Positions 40,203 through 49,394 of a stretch of DNA of 64,000 nucleotides are shown piece after piece. Numbering within the stretch: position 1 is the stretch's first letter; each line of letters opens with the position of its first letter. The position numbers and the translations under genes were made by a program. The notes below the pieces were generated by a model that did not search any database, was not told the origin of the DNA, and saw nothing but the letters and a program-made list of their open reading frames with translations. Location of the stretch: positions 1-64,000 of the forward strand of contig NZ_JOEQ01000029.1 of assembly GCF_000721075.1 (NCBI RefSeq), in the 5' to 3' direction. Source of the stretch: Streptosporangium amethystogenes. Its GTDB lineage: Bacteria > Actinomycetota > Actinomycetes > Streptosporangiales > Streptosporangiaceae.

Positions 40203-41674
40203 CGTCGCTTCACCCCGCTCCGCTCGATCATGGAAGTCTCCGGGACGGGCTCGATCGTCTGCGGCGCGGTCATCGCCGGATCATTCTCTCTCCCCGCCGT
40301 TCCCGGCGTCGGGTCCCCCTCGGGATCGTCCTTCTGCGGTACGGCGAGCGACAGCCGTACCCACTCGGGGACCCTGCGATGCACCGACAGCACGGTGAGC
40401 ACCGCGTCCTTCTCGTCGGCGCCGTCGTTCTCCAGGGGGTCGTTCTGCAGGGTCAGCGTGACGATCACGCTGTCACCGGGTTCGGCCATCCGGCCGAGGG
40501 TGGCGAGCACGAGGCCCGCGACGGTGTCGTAGTCGTCGCTCTCCGGAAGCTGCAGCCCGATGGCCCGCTCGATCTCGTCCAACCTGAGCGTGCCAGGCAG
40601 GTCCCAGGTGCCCTCCTCACCCGCGACGACCCCCGCGGGCTCCGGATCGTTCTCGTCGACGAGTTCGCCGACGAGTTCCTCGGCGAGATCCTCGACGGTG
40701 ACCACGCCGGCCAGGCCCCCGTACTCGTCGATGACGCACGCCAGGTCGTCGCGGGCGGCGCGCATGCGCTCCAGCACGACGGGGAGCGGGAGGGAGGTGG
40801 GCACCAGGAGCGCGGGACGGGTGATCCTCTCCAGCGTTCCGGTGCTCAGCCCCGACTTGAGCAGCTCGCGCACGCCGGTGACGCCGACCACGTCGTCGCC
40901 GTTCTGGTGGCAGAGCACCGGGTAGCGGGAGTGACCGTGCCTGCGGACGGCGTCGATCAGATCGGAGATCGGGCGCTCCTCCCTCAGCAGCACCACGCGG
41001 GGACGCGGCACCATCACGTCCTCGGCGGTGCGGTCGCCGAATTCCAGCGCGCGCTCAAGCAGCTCCGACAGCCGCGGCGGCAGGTCGCCGGTGCTGGCGG
41101 AGTCGGAGATGATCCGGGACAGCTCCTCGGGGCTGGCGCCGTGCTCGATCTCCTCCACCGGCTCGACGCCGACCCGGCGCAACAGGCCGGTGGCGGCGGA
41201 GTCGAACAGCCGGATGACCGGTCCGGCGATCCGCAGGTAGATCAACGTCGAGCGGGCGAGGAACTTCGCCACCGGCTCAGGACGGGCGATGCCAAGGTTC
41301 TTGGGGGCGAGCTCGCCGAGGACCATCTGGATGACGGTGGCGACCGCGACGGCCAGTGCCACGGCGATGCCGGGCACGACACCCGACGGGACTCCCGCGG
41401 CCTCCAGCCAGGGGCGGATGACCGTGGCGATGGCGGGTTCGGAGATGAAACCGACGAGCAGCGCGGTGACGGTGATGCCGAGTTGCGCGCCCGACAGCAT
41501 GAACGACAGGCGTCCCGTCACCTCCAGCGCCCGTTCCGCGGCCACGTCGCCCGAGTCGGCCTGCTCACGCAGCACGCCGCGGTCCGCCGCGACGAAGGCG
41601 AACTCCTGGGCGACGAAATAGCCGGTGGCGAGGGTGAGAAGAAGTACGGCCAGCAGGCCCAGAGCCGTGTTCAC
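40199..41674 (-). CDS. CNNM/CorC-HlyC type membrane protein
   Basis: A 491-residue paralogue of the downstream gene with the complete plan: CNNM membrane domain (1-200: YFVAQEFAFVAADRGVLREQA; QMVLGELAPKNLGIARPEP), CBS pair (about 215-345, RYPVLCHQNGDDVVGV and AGVVTVEDLAEELVGE) and CorC_HlyC domain (about 350-440). It likely moves or senses divalent cations. The C-terminal 50 residues are a polar extension. First gene of a two-gene unit; 279 bp without recognised genes separate it from the LCP gene. Confidence 0.92.
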   Translation of the reverse strand: MNTALGLLAVLLLTLATGYFVAQEFAFVAADRGVLREQADSGDVAAERALEVTGRLSFMLSGAQLGITVTALLVGFISEPAIATVIRPWLEAAGVPSGVVPGIAVALAVAVATVIQMVLGELAPKNLGIARPEPVAKFLARSTLIYLRIAGPVIRLFDSAATGLLRRVGVEPVEEIEHGASPEELSRIISDSASTGDLPPRLSELLERALEFGDRTAEDVMVPRPRVVLLREERPISDLIDAVRRHGHSRYPVLCHQNGDDVVGVTGVRELLKSGLSTGTLERITRPALLVPTSLPLPVVLERMRAARDDLACVIDEYGGLAGVVTVEDLAEELVGELVDENDPEPAGVVAGEEGTWDLPGTLRLDEIERAIGLQLPESDDYDTVAGLVLATLGRMAEPGDSVIVTLTLQNDPLENDGADEKDAVLTVLSVHRRVPEWVRLSLAVPQKDDPEGDPTPGTAGRENDPAMTAPQTIEPVPETSMIERSGVKRR

Positions 41675-41953
41675 CGGGTAGCTCTCCCGGCTGGTTCAGC
41701 GGTTCCCGTGCGTTTGCACGGGCAGGTACTCCACGAGTCCGGAGTGGACACGATCATCCTTTCGAGCAGAGGTAGTTCTCTACCGTAACGATCCGGGTGG
41801 GGGTTGATGTTTCCGGATCAGCAGACGATCGCATTGTCGGTGGCTAACAACCTGTCTGAGTACTTTTACATAGGGAAACCTTGGGGACCCTGCGGCATGC
41901 GCGTGAGCCGCGACGTAGCGTCGATAATGACGTTTTCATCATGAGATCAAGAA

Positions 41954-43240
41954 GTGGCGGGACACGACGTGGCTGACTGGCCCGAAGACGACGATCGCAC
42001 TCGCGCGCTGCGGTCGCCCACACCGGGGTCCGCGCCGCAGCGAGCGGCCGGGCAGCCCGCCCACCCTCTGCCGGGCGGGCCGGCGTCCGCCCGGCGGGGG
42101 ACACCCGCGGGCGAGGAGGGGCCGCCTCCCCGGGGAAGCTCACGGGTGTACGGCAAGGCCAGGTCGGGCTCCAGCCCGGTCAGACCGCTGAACGCCTCTT
42201 CCGACGGCTCCCACGCTGGTTCCGGCGCTGGTTCCGGTGGTCCGGGTGGCGGCGGCGGGTCGCGGATGCCGAGCTGGCGCCCGAAGCGTCCGGGCAGGCT
42301 GATCGTGCGGATCCTCGCCGGGCTGCTCGTCGTGCTGCTGGTCGTGGCCATCGGCGGATATTTCATGATTAACTCCCGGCTGACCAGGATCGAGGCGCTC
42401 ACCGACTACGAGGGCCGGCCCGCCGACACCCCCGGCACCAACTGGCTGCTGGTCGGCTCCGACAGCCGGGAGGGCCTGACCGCGGCACAGCGTAAGAAGC
42501 TCGCCACGGGCAAGGCCGTGGGCCGCAGGACCGACACGATGATGCTGCTGCACATCCCCGACGGTGACGGCCGACCGACCCTGGTCAGCCTGCCGCGTGA
42601 CTCCTACGTGCCGATCGACGGCCACGGCAGCGACAAGCTCAACGCCGCCTACGCCTTCCAGGACGGCGGCCCCAAGCTGCTCGCCAAGACCGTGGAGAAG
42701 GTGACCGGGCTGCGGCTCGACCACTACATGGAGATCGGCTTCGGCGGCTTCGTGGGCATCGTCGACGCCATCGGCGGGGTCGAGATCGATGTCAAGCAGG
42801 CCATCAAGGATCCCAAGGCCGGGATCAACCTGAAGAAGGGGCTCCAGCTCATGGACGGCGGGACGGCCCTCGGTTACGTCCGTACCCGTGCCACCGGCAC
42901 CATCCCCGACTTCGACCGGACCCAGCGTCAGCGCCAGTTCTTCTCCGCGGTGGTGAAGAAGGCGGCCAGCCCCGGGGTCCTGATCAATCCCTTCACCTCC
43001 GTGCCGCTCGCGTTGAGCGCCGCCGACTCGGTGTCCGTGGGCGAGGAGACCGGTGCCTTCAACCTGCTCTCCCTCGGTCTCGCCATGGGCGACAACCCGG
43101 TCACCACCGTTGTCCCGGTCGGCTCCCTGCCCACCATCAACGGTCAGGCGGTCGTCAAGTGGGATCGGGAGAAGGCGCTGCGCCTGTTCGACGCGCTGGC
43201 CGAGGACAAGCCCGTCCCCAAGGACGTCCTCGCCAAGTAG
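41954..43240 (+). CDS. LytR-CpsA-Psr (LCP) family cell-wall ligase
   Basis: A 428-residue envelope protein: a long disordered Pro/Gly/Ser-rich cytosolic N-terminus (1-110), a membrane helix (117-138) and an extracellular LCP domain (160-340). Conserved substrate residues are visible in VGSDSREG, GRRTDTMMLLH, SLPRDSYVPI and RTRATGTIPDFDRTQRQR. LCP enzymes transfer polyprenyl-linked glycopolymers (arabinogalactan or teichoic acids) to peptidoglycan. A GTG at 41954 is given; a second GTG at 41969 (MADWPEDDD) may be the true start. Confidence 0.92.
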   Translation: MAGHDVADWPEDDDRTRALRSPTPGSAPQRAAGQPAHPLPGGPASARRGTPAGEEGPPPRGSSRVYGKARSGSSPVRPLNASSDGSHAGSGAGSGGPGGGGGSRMPSWRPKRPGRLIVRILAGLLVVLLVVAIGGYFMINSRLTRIEALTDYEGRPADTPGTNWLLVGSDSREGLTAAQRKKLATGKAVGRRTDTMMLLHIPDGDGRPTLVSLPRDSYVPIDGHGSDKLNAAYAFQDGGPKLLAKTVEKVTGLRLDHYMEIGFGGFVGIVDAIGGVEIDVKQAIKDPKAGINLKKGLQLMDGGTALGYVRTRATGTIPDFDRTQRQRQFFSAVVKKAASPGVLINPFTSVPLALSAADSVSVGEETGAFNLLSLGLAMGDNPVTTVVPVGSLPTINGQAVVKWDREKALRLFDALAEDKPVPKDVLAK

Positions 43241-43365
43241 GGTCGCCCCCGCCGTGGTCGTAAGCACTCCGTAAGCGGTGCGCGGCCACGGCACCGGTAG
43301 CGTCGACCCCGAGGCCGGTCTCGGCCTCGAAGGCCAGAACCGGGGCCCCGCGCCGGAGGTATTCG

Positions 43366-43932
43366 ATGAGAATCAAAAGCCTGCTCCGACACCCCGTCAC
43401 GTGGAGCGTTCTGGCGGTCGGTGCCGTCGTGCTCGGCGTCGCCCTCTACCTGTTCCAGCCCTGGCGCCTGTTCACCACGGTCGAGGTGAACGAGGCGTTG
43501 CCGACCGCGGCCGTGACCTCCGAGCCGGAGGCGACCCCGGTGGTGGAAGACGGGGCGAGCGAGCCCGCCAAGGCACCCGAGGAGCCGAGAATCCTGGCCA
43601 AGGGCACGTTCGTCTCCCACGAGCACGAGACCGCGGGCAAGGCGAGGGTGCTGGAGCTCCCGGATGGGAGCCGGGTCCTGCGGATCGAGGACCTGGACAC
43701 CTCCGACGGCCCGGATCTGCGGGTCTGGCTGAGTGACCAGCCCGTCAAGGAGGGCAGGGCCGGATGGTTCAACCTGGACGACGGCAGGCACCTCGAACTC
43801 GGCGAGCTGAAGGGCAACCGGGGTAACGCCAACTACGCCATCCCCGCGGGGGCCGACCTCGACAGCCTGAAGAGCGTCACCATCTGGTGCAGGCGCTTCA
43901 GCGTCTCTTTCGGCGCCGCCGCCCTCACCTGA
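43366..43932 (+). CDS. membrane-anchored DM13 domain protein
   Basis: A 188-residue protein with an N-terminal membrane helix (13-30), an acidic Pro/Glu-rich linker and a DM13 domain (about 77-187: KGTFVSHEHETAGKARVLEL, DGPDLRVWLSDQP, GNRGNANYAIPAG, VTIWCRRFSVSFGAAAL). DM13 domains are proposed to carry redox cofactors or to work outside the cell; a single Cys (in IWCRRF) is conserved. It is 15 bp upstream of tenA on the same strand, so the two may be co-transcribed, although no functional link is known. Confidence 0.88.
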   Translation: MRIKSLLRHPVTWSVLAVGAVVLGVALYLFQPWRLFTTVEVNEALPTAAVTSEPEATPVVEDGASEPAKAPEEPRILAKGTFVSHEHETAGKARVLELPDGSRVLRIEDLDTSDGPDLRVWLSDQPVKEGRAGWFNLDDGRHLELGELKGNRGNANYAIPAGADLDSLKSVTIWCRRFSVSFGAAALT

Positions 43933-43947
43933 CACAATGCCCGGATT

Positions 43948-44553
43948 ATGAGTGTTTCCGGGGAACTGCATGCCATCGGCCGCCCGCTCGTCGAGGTGCA
44001 GCTCGCGCACCCGACGGTGGCCGGCATCGCGCGAGGGGACCTGCCCGAGCCGGTGTTCCGGTCCTGGCTGGAGCAGGACTACCTGTTCCTGCTCGACTAC
44101 GTCCGGGTTTTCTCACGACTCGCCTGGCAGGCCCCCGACGGGCACCTGGGCGACCTGGTGGATCTGGCCCACGCCACATTCCACGAGGAGTTGAACCTGC
44201 ACCGTTCACTGTCCGCGGAGTTCGGTGCCGATCTCGGCGGGGCGCGAAAGGGACCCGCCTGCGCGGCCTACACCTCTTTCCTGCTCGACTCCGCGGCCGT
44301 CTACGCCGATGGCCTGGCCGCGCTCTACCCCTGCATGTGGGGTTACTCCACGCTCGGCCGGACCTTGGCCGAGAACCCGCCCGACGAGCCGCGATACCGT
44401 GCCTGGGTCGACACCTACGCCCACCCGGCCTTCGCCGAGCTGACCGAGCGCATCGCCGTGATGATCGACGAGGCGGCACCCGACCCCGGCAGGGCGAAAA
44501 AGCTGTTCACCGAGGGAATGGCCCACGAACTCGCCTTCTGGGACGTGCCCTGA
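43948..44553 (+). CDS. tenA: TenA family aminopyrimidine hydrolase (thiaminase II)
   Basis: A 201-residue TenA protein. The residues that bind and hydrolyse the pyrimidine are present: D44 in LEQDYLF, C129 in YPCMWGY (equivalent to the nucleophile Cys of Bacillus TenA) and E194 in HELAFW. It therefore belongs to the Cys-containing TenA_C type, which recovers HMP from aminopyrimidines formed by thiamine breakdown. HMP salvage fits the TPP-controlled permease 0.8 kb downstream. No riboswitch precedes tenA itself. Confidence 0.9.
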   Translation: MSVSGELHAIGRPLVEVQLAHPTVAGIARGDLPEPVFRSWLEQDYLFLLDYVRVFSRLAWQAPDGHLGDLVDLAHATFHEELNLHRSLSAEFGADLGGARKGPACAAYTSFLLDSAAVYADGLAALYPCMWGYSTLGRTLAENPPDEPRYRAWVDTYAHPAFAELTERIAVMIDEAAPDPGRAKKLFTEGMAHELAFWDVP

Positions 44554-44756
44554 GCCCGTCCCCTCGTGGCCTGCTGTTCGGCTCCGCCCTCCTCGGCACC
44601 GGTCTCGCCGCTCCTTCGGCGGGCGCCGGAGGCCGGCTGATCCAGTCGGTCAGTTGTGGGGAATTAGTCCGCTATCAGGGGAAATTGAGAGTCCGGATGA
44701 GGGCGTCCGAGAGGCTTTGCGCACCCATCAGGTGCGGGAGTTGGAACAATGGGCGC

Positions 44757-45080
44757 ATGAGTGTTCCTGAGGTCGAGGCACGGGCCGTGCCGGATGACGC
44801 GTTCCTGCTCGACGTACGCGAGAACGACGAGTGGCATGCCGGGCACGCGCCGGGAGCCGTCCACATCCCGCTGGGTGAGCTGCAGTCCCGGGTCGACGAG
44901 GTGCCCAAGGGCGCGCCCGTCTACGTGATCTGCCGGGTCGGCGGCCGTTCCGCCAACGCCACCGCCTGGCTCAACCACGTGGGCTGGGACGCGATCAACG
45001 TCGGCGGCGGTATGCGGTCCTGGGAGGTGGCGGGGCGTTCGATGGTCGCCGAGAGCGGTCAGGACCCGTTCGTGGCCTGA
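44757..45080 (+). CDS. single-domain rhodanese-like protein
   Basis: A 107-residue rhodanese domain: FLLDVRENDEWHAGHAPGAVHIPLGEL and the active-site loop CRVGGRSANA with C59 as the persulfide-carrying Cys. It could supply sulfur or reduce thiosulfate in the cytosol. Sulfur transfer is needed for the thiazole half of thiamine, but other roles are just as likely. The ATG at 44757 lacks a clear ribosome binding site. The 203 bp upstream show no gene. Confidence 0.9.
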   Translation: MSVPEVEARAVPDDAFLLDVRENDEWHAGHAPGAVHIPLGELQSRVDEVPKGAPVYVICRVGGRSANATAWLNHVGWDAINVGGGMRSWEVAGRSMVAESGQDPFVA

Positions 45081-45203
45081 GCGGTCTTGAGTGCTCTGAG
45101 TGATTTCAGCGGCCCGGGAGGCCTGAGTCGACGTCCACCGAGGTGGTGGTCCTTGCCAAGAAAGGAATAAATGGCATAATCAGGGCGAATTATCTACCGC
45201 GGG

Positions 45204-45314
45204 AGCTCGGGCGTGACCGGGCTGAGAGGGCGGAACCACGCAGAGGGTCGCACAGACCCTCCGACGCGCCGCCGACCGCATGAACCTGTCCGGGTAATGC
45301 CGGCGTAGGGAGCG
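45204..45314 (+). promoter_or_regulatory. TPP riboswitch (THI box)
   Basis: The conserved THI-box elements occur in order: CTGAGAGG (45222-45229) in the pyrimidine-binding arm, then ACCTGTCCGGGTAATGCCGGCGTAGGGA up to 45311 in the pyrophosphate arm (here named by position only). GCTC (45205-45208) pairs with GAGC (45310-45313) to close P1. An extra hairpin GAGGGTC-GACCCTC (45243-45261) extends P3. The aptamer's own AGGGAG (45307-45312) is the ribosome binding site of the gene at 45319, so TPP binding should block translation. Confidence 0.93.
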
Positions 45315-45318
45315 TGTG

Positions 45319-46665
45319 ATGTCGTCTGCCGTCGTTGACTCCAAGTCAGCCGAGGCTCCCCTCACCCTCGACGAGGCTCCTCCCAAGGAGCTCGGCGTGC
45401 TCGACCAGGGCGCGCTCTGGGCCAATCTGGGGGTCAGCCTGCTCGGATTCTCCGGCGCGATCGCACTGATCGATCCGCTCGGCGACCGGCCGCTGAGCTT
45501 CGTGGCCGCGATCCTGGCCGCCGTCGTGGGCAGCGTCATCGGCACCGCGATGGTCGGCCTGGCCGCCATTCCCGGGCAGCGGACCGGCGCTCCGGCGATG
45601 GTCCTGCTCCGCGGGCTGTTCGGCGCCAGGCTCTCGTACCTGCCGACCGTGCTGAACATCATCCAGATGCTCGGCTGGGGCGCGTTCGAGCTCTGGGTCA
45701 TCGCCCAGGGCGCCCAGGCCATCGCCGGATCCTTCGGGATCGAGGTGCCGTACGCGGTCTGGGTGGTCGTCGGAGGGGTGATCACCACTGCGCTGAGCAT
45801 CCGGCCGCTGGGAGCGGTCCGGTTGCTCCGCCGGTACGTCACCGCCGGTGTGGTCGTCTCGATGATCTGGTTCGCGGTCGCCCTGTTCAGCCGGGGACCG
45901 TCCATCGGTGGTGGATCGTGGGAGGCCTTCGCGCCCTCGGTCGACTACGTGATCGCGCTGTCGGTCTCGTGGGTGCCGGTCGCGGCGGACTTCGCCCGGT
46001 TCTCCAGGTCCGGCAGGGCCACGTTCACCGGTGTCGTCGGCGGCTACACGATCACCCAGGTGGCCTGCCTGGTCCTGGGAATCGCGGCGCTCGCCCTGGT
46101 CGGCAACGACACCGGACGGGTCTGGGACCCCTTCGTGGCCGCGGCGCTCGGCCCGCTGTTCTTCGGCATCCTGGTGCTCCGGGAGACCGACCAGTCGTTC
46201 GTGAACGTCTACTCCACCACCATGTCGCTGCAGAACCTGATGCCCAGGCTGGACCGCAGAGTCATCTCCGTGGTCATCGGGGTACTGGTCACCCTGCTCG
46301 CGATCTTCGTCAAGGTCGACACCTACACCGCGTTCCTGAGCCTGATCGGGGCGGTCTTCGTGCCGATGTTCGCGGTGCTCGCCGTGGACTACTTCCTGCT
46401 CGGCGGTGCCAGGCGCTGGGACACCTCCGACAGCGCGCCCTCGCGCTGGCTCATGGTGGCCCCGTGGCTGCTGGGCTTCGCGGCATGGTGGATGCTCGCC
46501 GCGTTGCCGGTCGCCCCGGAGCTGGCCTGGTGGACCTCGTTCTGGACCGATGCCCGTGACCTGCTCGGCTTCGTCCCGCAGCCGTGGATGAGCGCGGCCG
46601 TCGGCGCGTTCCTCGCCGCGGGTCTCGTCACCCTGGGCACCGGTGCGCTCCGGCGTCGTTCCTGA
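45319..46665 (+). CDS. cytX: CytX/NCS1-type permease, putative HMP (thiamine precursor) importer
   Basis: A 448-residue membrane protein with 12 predicted helices of the NCS1 nucleobase-cation symporter family (ALWANLGVSLLGFSGAIALIDPLG; GAPAMVLLRGLFGARLSYLPTVLNIIQMLGWGAFELWVIAQGAQ; PVAADFARFSRSG). NCS1 members normally carry cytosine or purines. Under TPP riboswitch control they are named CytX and thought to import hydroxymethylpyrimidine. The riboswitch lies directly upstream and its 3' strand contains the ribosome binding site, which settles the ATG at 45319. With tenA nearby this makes a pyrimidine salvage route. Confidence 0.92.
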   Translation: MSSAVVDSKSAEAPLTLDEAPPKELGVLDQGALWANLGVSLLGFSGAIALIDPLGDRPLSFVAAILAAVVGSVIGTAMVGLAAIPGQRTGAPAMVLLRGLFGARLSYLPTVLNIIQMLGWGAFELWVIAQGAQAIAGSFGIEVPYAVWVVVGGVITTALSIRPLGAVRLLRRYVTAGVVVSMIWFAVALFSRGPSIGGGSWEAFAPSVDYVIALSVSWVPVAADFARFSRSGRATFTGVVGGYTITQVACLVLGIAALALVGNDTGRVWDPFVAAALGPLFFGILVLRETDQSFVNVYSTTMSLQNLMPRLDRRVISVVIGVLVTLLAIFVKVDTYTAFLSLIGAVFVPMFAVLAVDYFLLGGARRWDTSDSAPSRWLMVAPWLLGFAAWWMLAALPVAPELAWWTSFWTDARDLLGFVPQPWMSAAVGAFLAAGLVTLGTGALRRRS

Positions 46666-46680
46666 CCGGGCGGAGGCGCG

Positions 46681-47241
46681 CTACGCGCGGGACTCGATGC
46701 GCAGCAGGCGTTCCTTGGCGGCCGAGCCCCCGGCGTACCCGCCAAGGACCGACTCGCTCTCGACGACCCGGTGGCACGGCACGATGACGCACACCGGGTT
46801 GCTGCCCAGCGCGTTGCCGACCGCGCGCAGCGCCCGCGGCCTGCCGATCCGCTCGGCGATCTGACGGTAGGTCGTCACCGTCCCGTACGGCACCGAGAGC
46901 ATCATCTGCAGCACCGTCCTGGAGAACTGGGTGGCCAGGCGCAGGTCGACCGTTGTGGTGAAGGCCCGGAGCCGGGCGGAGAAGTAGGCGTCCAGCTCCC
47001 GGCGGACCGGGTCGAGCCGCCGGGGGTCCGGCCCGATGAAGGTGCCGACCTCCCTGCTGATCCGCTCGAAGACGACGTTCTCGTCCTCGTAACTGCAGGC
47101 CACCACACCCCGGCCGGTCACGGCGAGGGTGAGACGCCCCAGCGGTCCGTCGAGCGTGCCGAACGCGATGTCGGGATGGCTCGTGCCGACGTAGTCGGGC
47201 GAGGTCACCCGTAGCAATGCATCGATGTCGCCGGATGACAT
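46681..47241 (-). CDS. ogt: methylated-DNA-protein-cysteine methyltransferase
   Basis: A 186-residue suicide repair protein that takes alkyl groups from O6-alkylguanine or O4-alkylthymine onto C156 in the PCHRV motif. The DNA-binding HTH (VPYGTVTTYRQIAERIGRPRALRAVGNALGSNP) with its Arg finger is complete. The N-terminal domain is shorter than in Ada. I chose the ATG at 47241 after GGGTGGGG. It is convergent with cytX, with 15 bp between stops. Confidence 0.94.
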   Translation of the reverse strand: MSSGDIDALLRVTSPDYVGTSHPDIAFGTLDGPLGRLTLAVTGRGVVACSYEDENVVFERISREVGTFIGPDPRRLDPVRRELDAYFSARLRAFTTTVDLRLATQFSRTVLQMMLSVPYGTVTTYRQIAERIGRPRALRAVGNALGSNPVCVIVPCHRVVESESVLGGYAGGSAAKERLLRIESRA

Positions 47242-47366
47242 GGCCCCACCCTTTCGTATCCAGGTGTGTGGTGACCGCAGAGTATCGGACGGATCGCCCG
47301 GCCAGTGGCAACACGTGCGGGACGAAAGTGCCAAGATCAGACCGGTTGAGACGGCACTATGGGTGT

Positions 47367-49238
47367 GTGGTGGACTACACGGCCGACAGTGACGAGGGCA
47401 TCGGCCGGGCGGTCGTGGCCAACGCGCCCAACGCGATCGTCGCCATTGATCGCGAACAGACGGTCATCGCCTGGAATCCCGCCGCCGAGCGCCTTTTCGG
47501 CTGGTCGGCCGAGGAGACGGTCGGCCGCAGGGTTCCGGTGGTTCCCGAGGAGCTGATGGCCGAGCACAACGCGGTCCTGGAGAAGGTCCGCACCGGTGGC
47601 CAGGTGTCGCTGCGGACCAAGCGGTTCCGCCGGGACGGCAGTCTGCTCGATCTGCGGGTGGACACCGGCGCGCTCTCCTCGCGGGACGGCACCCTCATCG
47701 GTTACGTCAGCGTCTACCACCTGGCCCAGGACGACGAGAGCGCCAACGACCGCAACGCCCGCCGGGCGCAGCTCGTCCGCCGGCTCACCGATGTGGTCGC
47801 CGACATCAACGCCGAGCTGGAGCTGCCCGCGGTGCTCGACCGGATCGCGGCCAGCCTCGCCGACCTGACCGGGGCCGACGCGGGCGGGTTCGTGCTCATC
47901 GAGGGCGACCGGCTCCGGCTCGTGGCCCGCCACAACCTTCCCGACTCGATGCGGAACTCCACGGCGGACCTCCGCACCAGCCTGGTCGGCAAGCTGCTGC
48001 GCGAGGGCAGGACCGTCCTGCTGGAGACCGGTGACCAGGACCGGCTGGACAAGCTGATCTGGTCGCAGCTGCCCGGCCTGCACACCATCGCGCTCGGTCT
48101 CGCGGCCATGGGCGGGCGACCGTACGGCGCGTTGTACGCGCTCTTCGCCAAGCGCAAGGTGGGCCACCTGGAGCTGGAGCTGCTGGAGCTCCTCGCGGGT
48201 CACGCGGGCATCGCCGTGGGCAACGCGATGGCCTACCAGGAGGCCGTACGGCAGCGGGCCCACGAGCGGGCGGTGTTCGACGCCAGTGCCGACGGCATAG
48301 CGGTCCTCGACGAGCTGGGCCGGGTCGTCCAGTGGAACCCGGCCGCCGGCGAGCTGACCGGCTTCCACTCCGCCGAGGTGATCGGCGGTCCACCCCCGTT
48401 CCGGCTCCCGGCGCCGGGAGAGAAGCTCACCATCCAGTTGCCCTCGGGCACCTGGCTGGACGTGCTCTGCGCGGAGATCGTGGAGACGGGCGAGATCGTG
48501 GTCGACTTCCGCGACATCACCCGAGCGAAGGAACTGGAGGAGGCCAAGGACCTCTTCCTGGCCACCACCAGCCATGAACTCCGCACCCCGATCACCGTGG
48601 TCCGTGGCTTCGCGGGCACTCTCGACGACCGCTGGGACAGCATGACCGACGCCGAGCGCCGTGCCGCGGTGCACATCATCGCCGAGCGGGCCCGTTCCCT
48701 CGGCCAGCTCATGGACCATCTGCTGCTGGGCTCGCGCGTGGGGGCCGGTGAGCTCACGCTCAGGATCGAGGGCTTCGACCTGGCCGAACTGGTGCGGGGA
48801 GCCACCTTGGGCCTGCCGATCCTGTCGGATCTGCACCGGGTCGAGGTCGACGTCCCCGATGACCTGCCCCTGGTCTCCGGCGACGCGCTGGCCACCGATA
48901 TTCTGCTGGCCCAGCTGCTGGAGAACGCTTTCAAATATTCGCCGGACGGTGGTCTGATCAGGGTAGAGGCATGGGTGGATGGTGACCGGGTGGTGTTGGT
49001 CGTGGACGACGAGGGCGTGGGCATCGCCCAGGCCAGCAGGGAGCGCGTCTTCGACCGCTTCGTCCAGGCGGACAGCGGCGACCGCCGCAGGTTCGGCGGA
49101 GTCGGGCTTGGTCTCTACATCGTGCGCAGCCTGGCACGGGCCCAGGGAGGAGAGGTGTCGGCGCATCCACGCCCTGCGGGCGGCACCCGGATGAGGTTGG
49201 CCCTCCGCATCGCCGACACGCCGGACGCCCTTACCTGA
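47367..49238 (+). CDS. soluble PAS-GAF-PAS sensor histidine kinase
   Basis: A 623-residue cytosolic kinase with no membrane helix: PAS (12-120, VVANAPNAIVAIDREQTVIAWNPAAERLFGWS), GAF (150-290), a second PAS (300-385), HisKA with H403 (FLATTSHELRTP) and HATPase (LLENAFKYSPDGG, DDEGVGI, GVGLGLYIV). Two GTG codons in a row (47367, 47370) can start it, with no clear ribosome binding site. No response regulator is adjacent, so it is an orphan kinase. The signal could be redox, light or a small molecule bound by PAS or GAF; no cofactor-binding Cys or His is obvious. Confidence 0.92.
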   Translation: MVDYTADSDEGIGRAVVANAPNAIVAIDREQTVIAWNPAAERLFGWSAEETVGRRVPVVPEELMAEHNAVLEKVRTGGQVSLRTKRFRRDGSLLDLRVDTGALSSRDGTLIGYVSVYHLAQDDESANDRNARRAQLVRRLTDVVADINAELELPAVLDRIAASLADLTGADAGGFVLIEGDRLRLVARHNLPDSMRNSTADLRTSLVGKLLREGRTVLLETGDQDRLDKLIWSQLPGLHTIALGLAAMGGRPYGALYALFAKRKVGHLELELLELLAGHAGIAVGNAMAYQEAVRQRAHERAVFDASADGIAVLDELGRVVQWNPAAGELTGFHSAEVIGGPPPFRLPAPGEKLTIQLPSGTWLDVLCAEIVETGEIVVDFRDITRAKELEEAKDLFLATTSHELRTPITVVRGFAGTLDDRWDSMTDAERRAAVHIIAERARSLGQLMDHLLLGSRVGAGELTLRIEGFDLAELVRGATLGLPILSDLHRVEVDVPDDLPLVSGDALATDILLAQLLENAFKYSPDGGLIRVEAWVDGDRVVLVVDDEGVGIAQASRERVFDRFVQADSGDRRRFGGVGLGLYIVRSLARAQGGEVSAHPRPAGGTRMRLALRIADTPDALT

Positions 49239-49394
49239 TCGACACGCCAAGGCAGTAACGAGTCGGTAACGGATCTGCTGATCTATTGTCGAATGTGCAC
49301 AAGCTGTAATTGCTGCTCGGTTTCCGAGGCTATCTAACGGGGCATTTCGGTCGTACTGGGGTGAGTTCCTCAGAGGGGAAAGGCATACGGGGAG

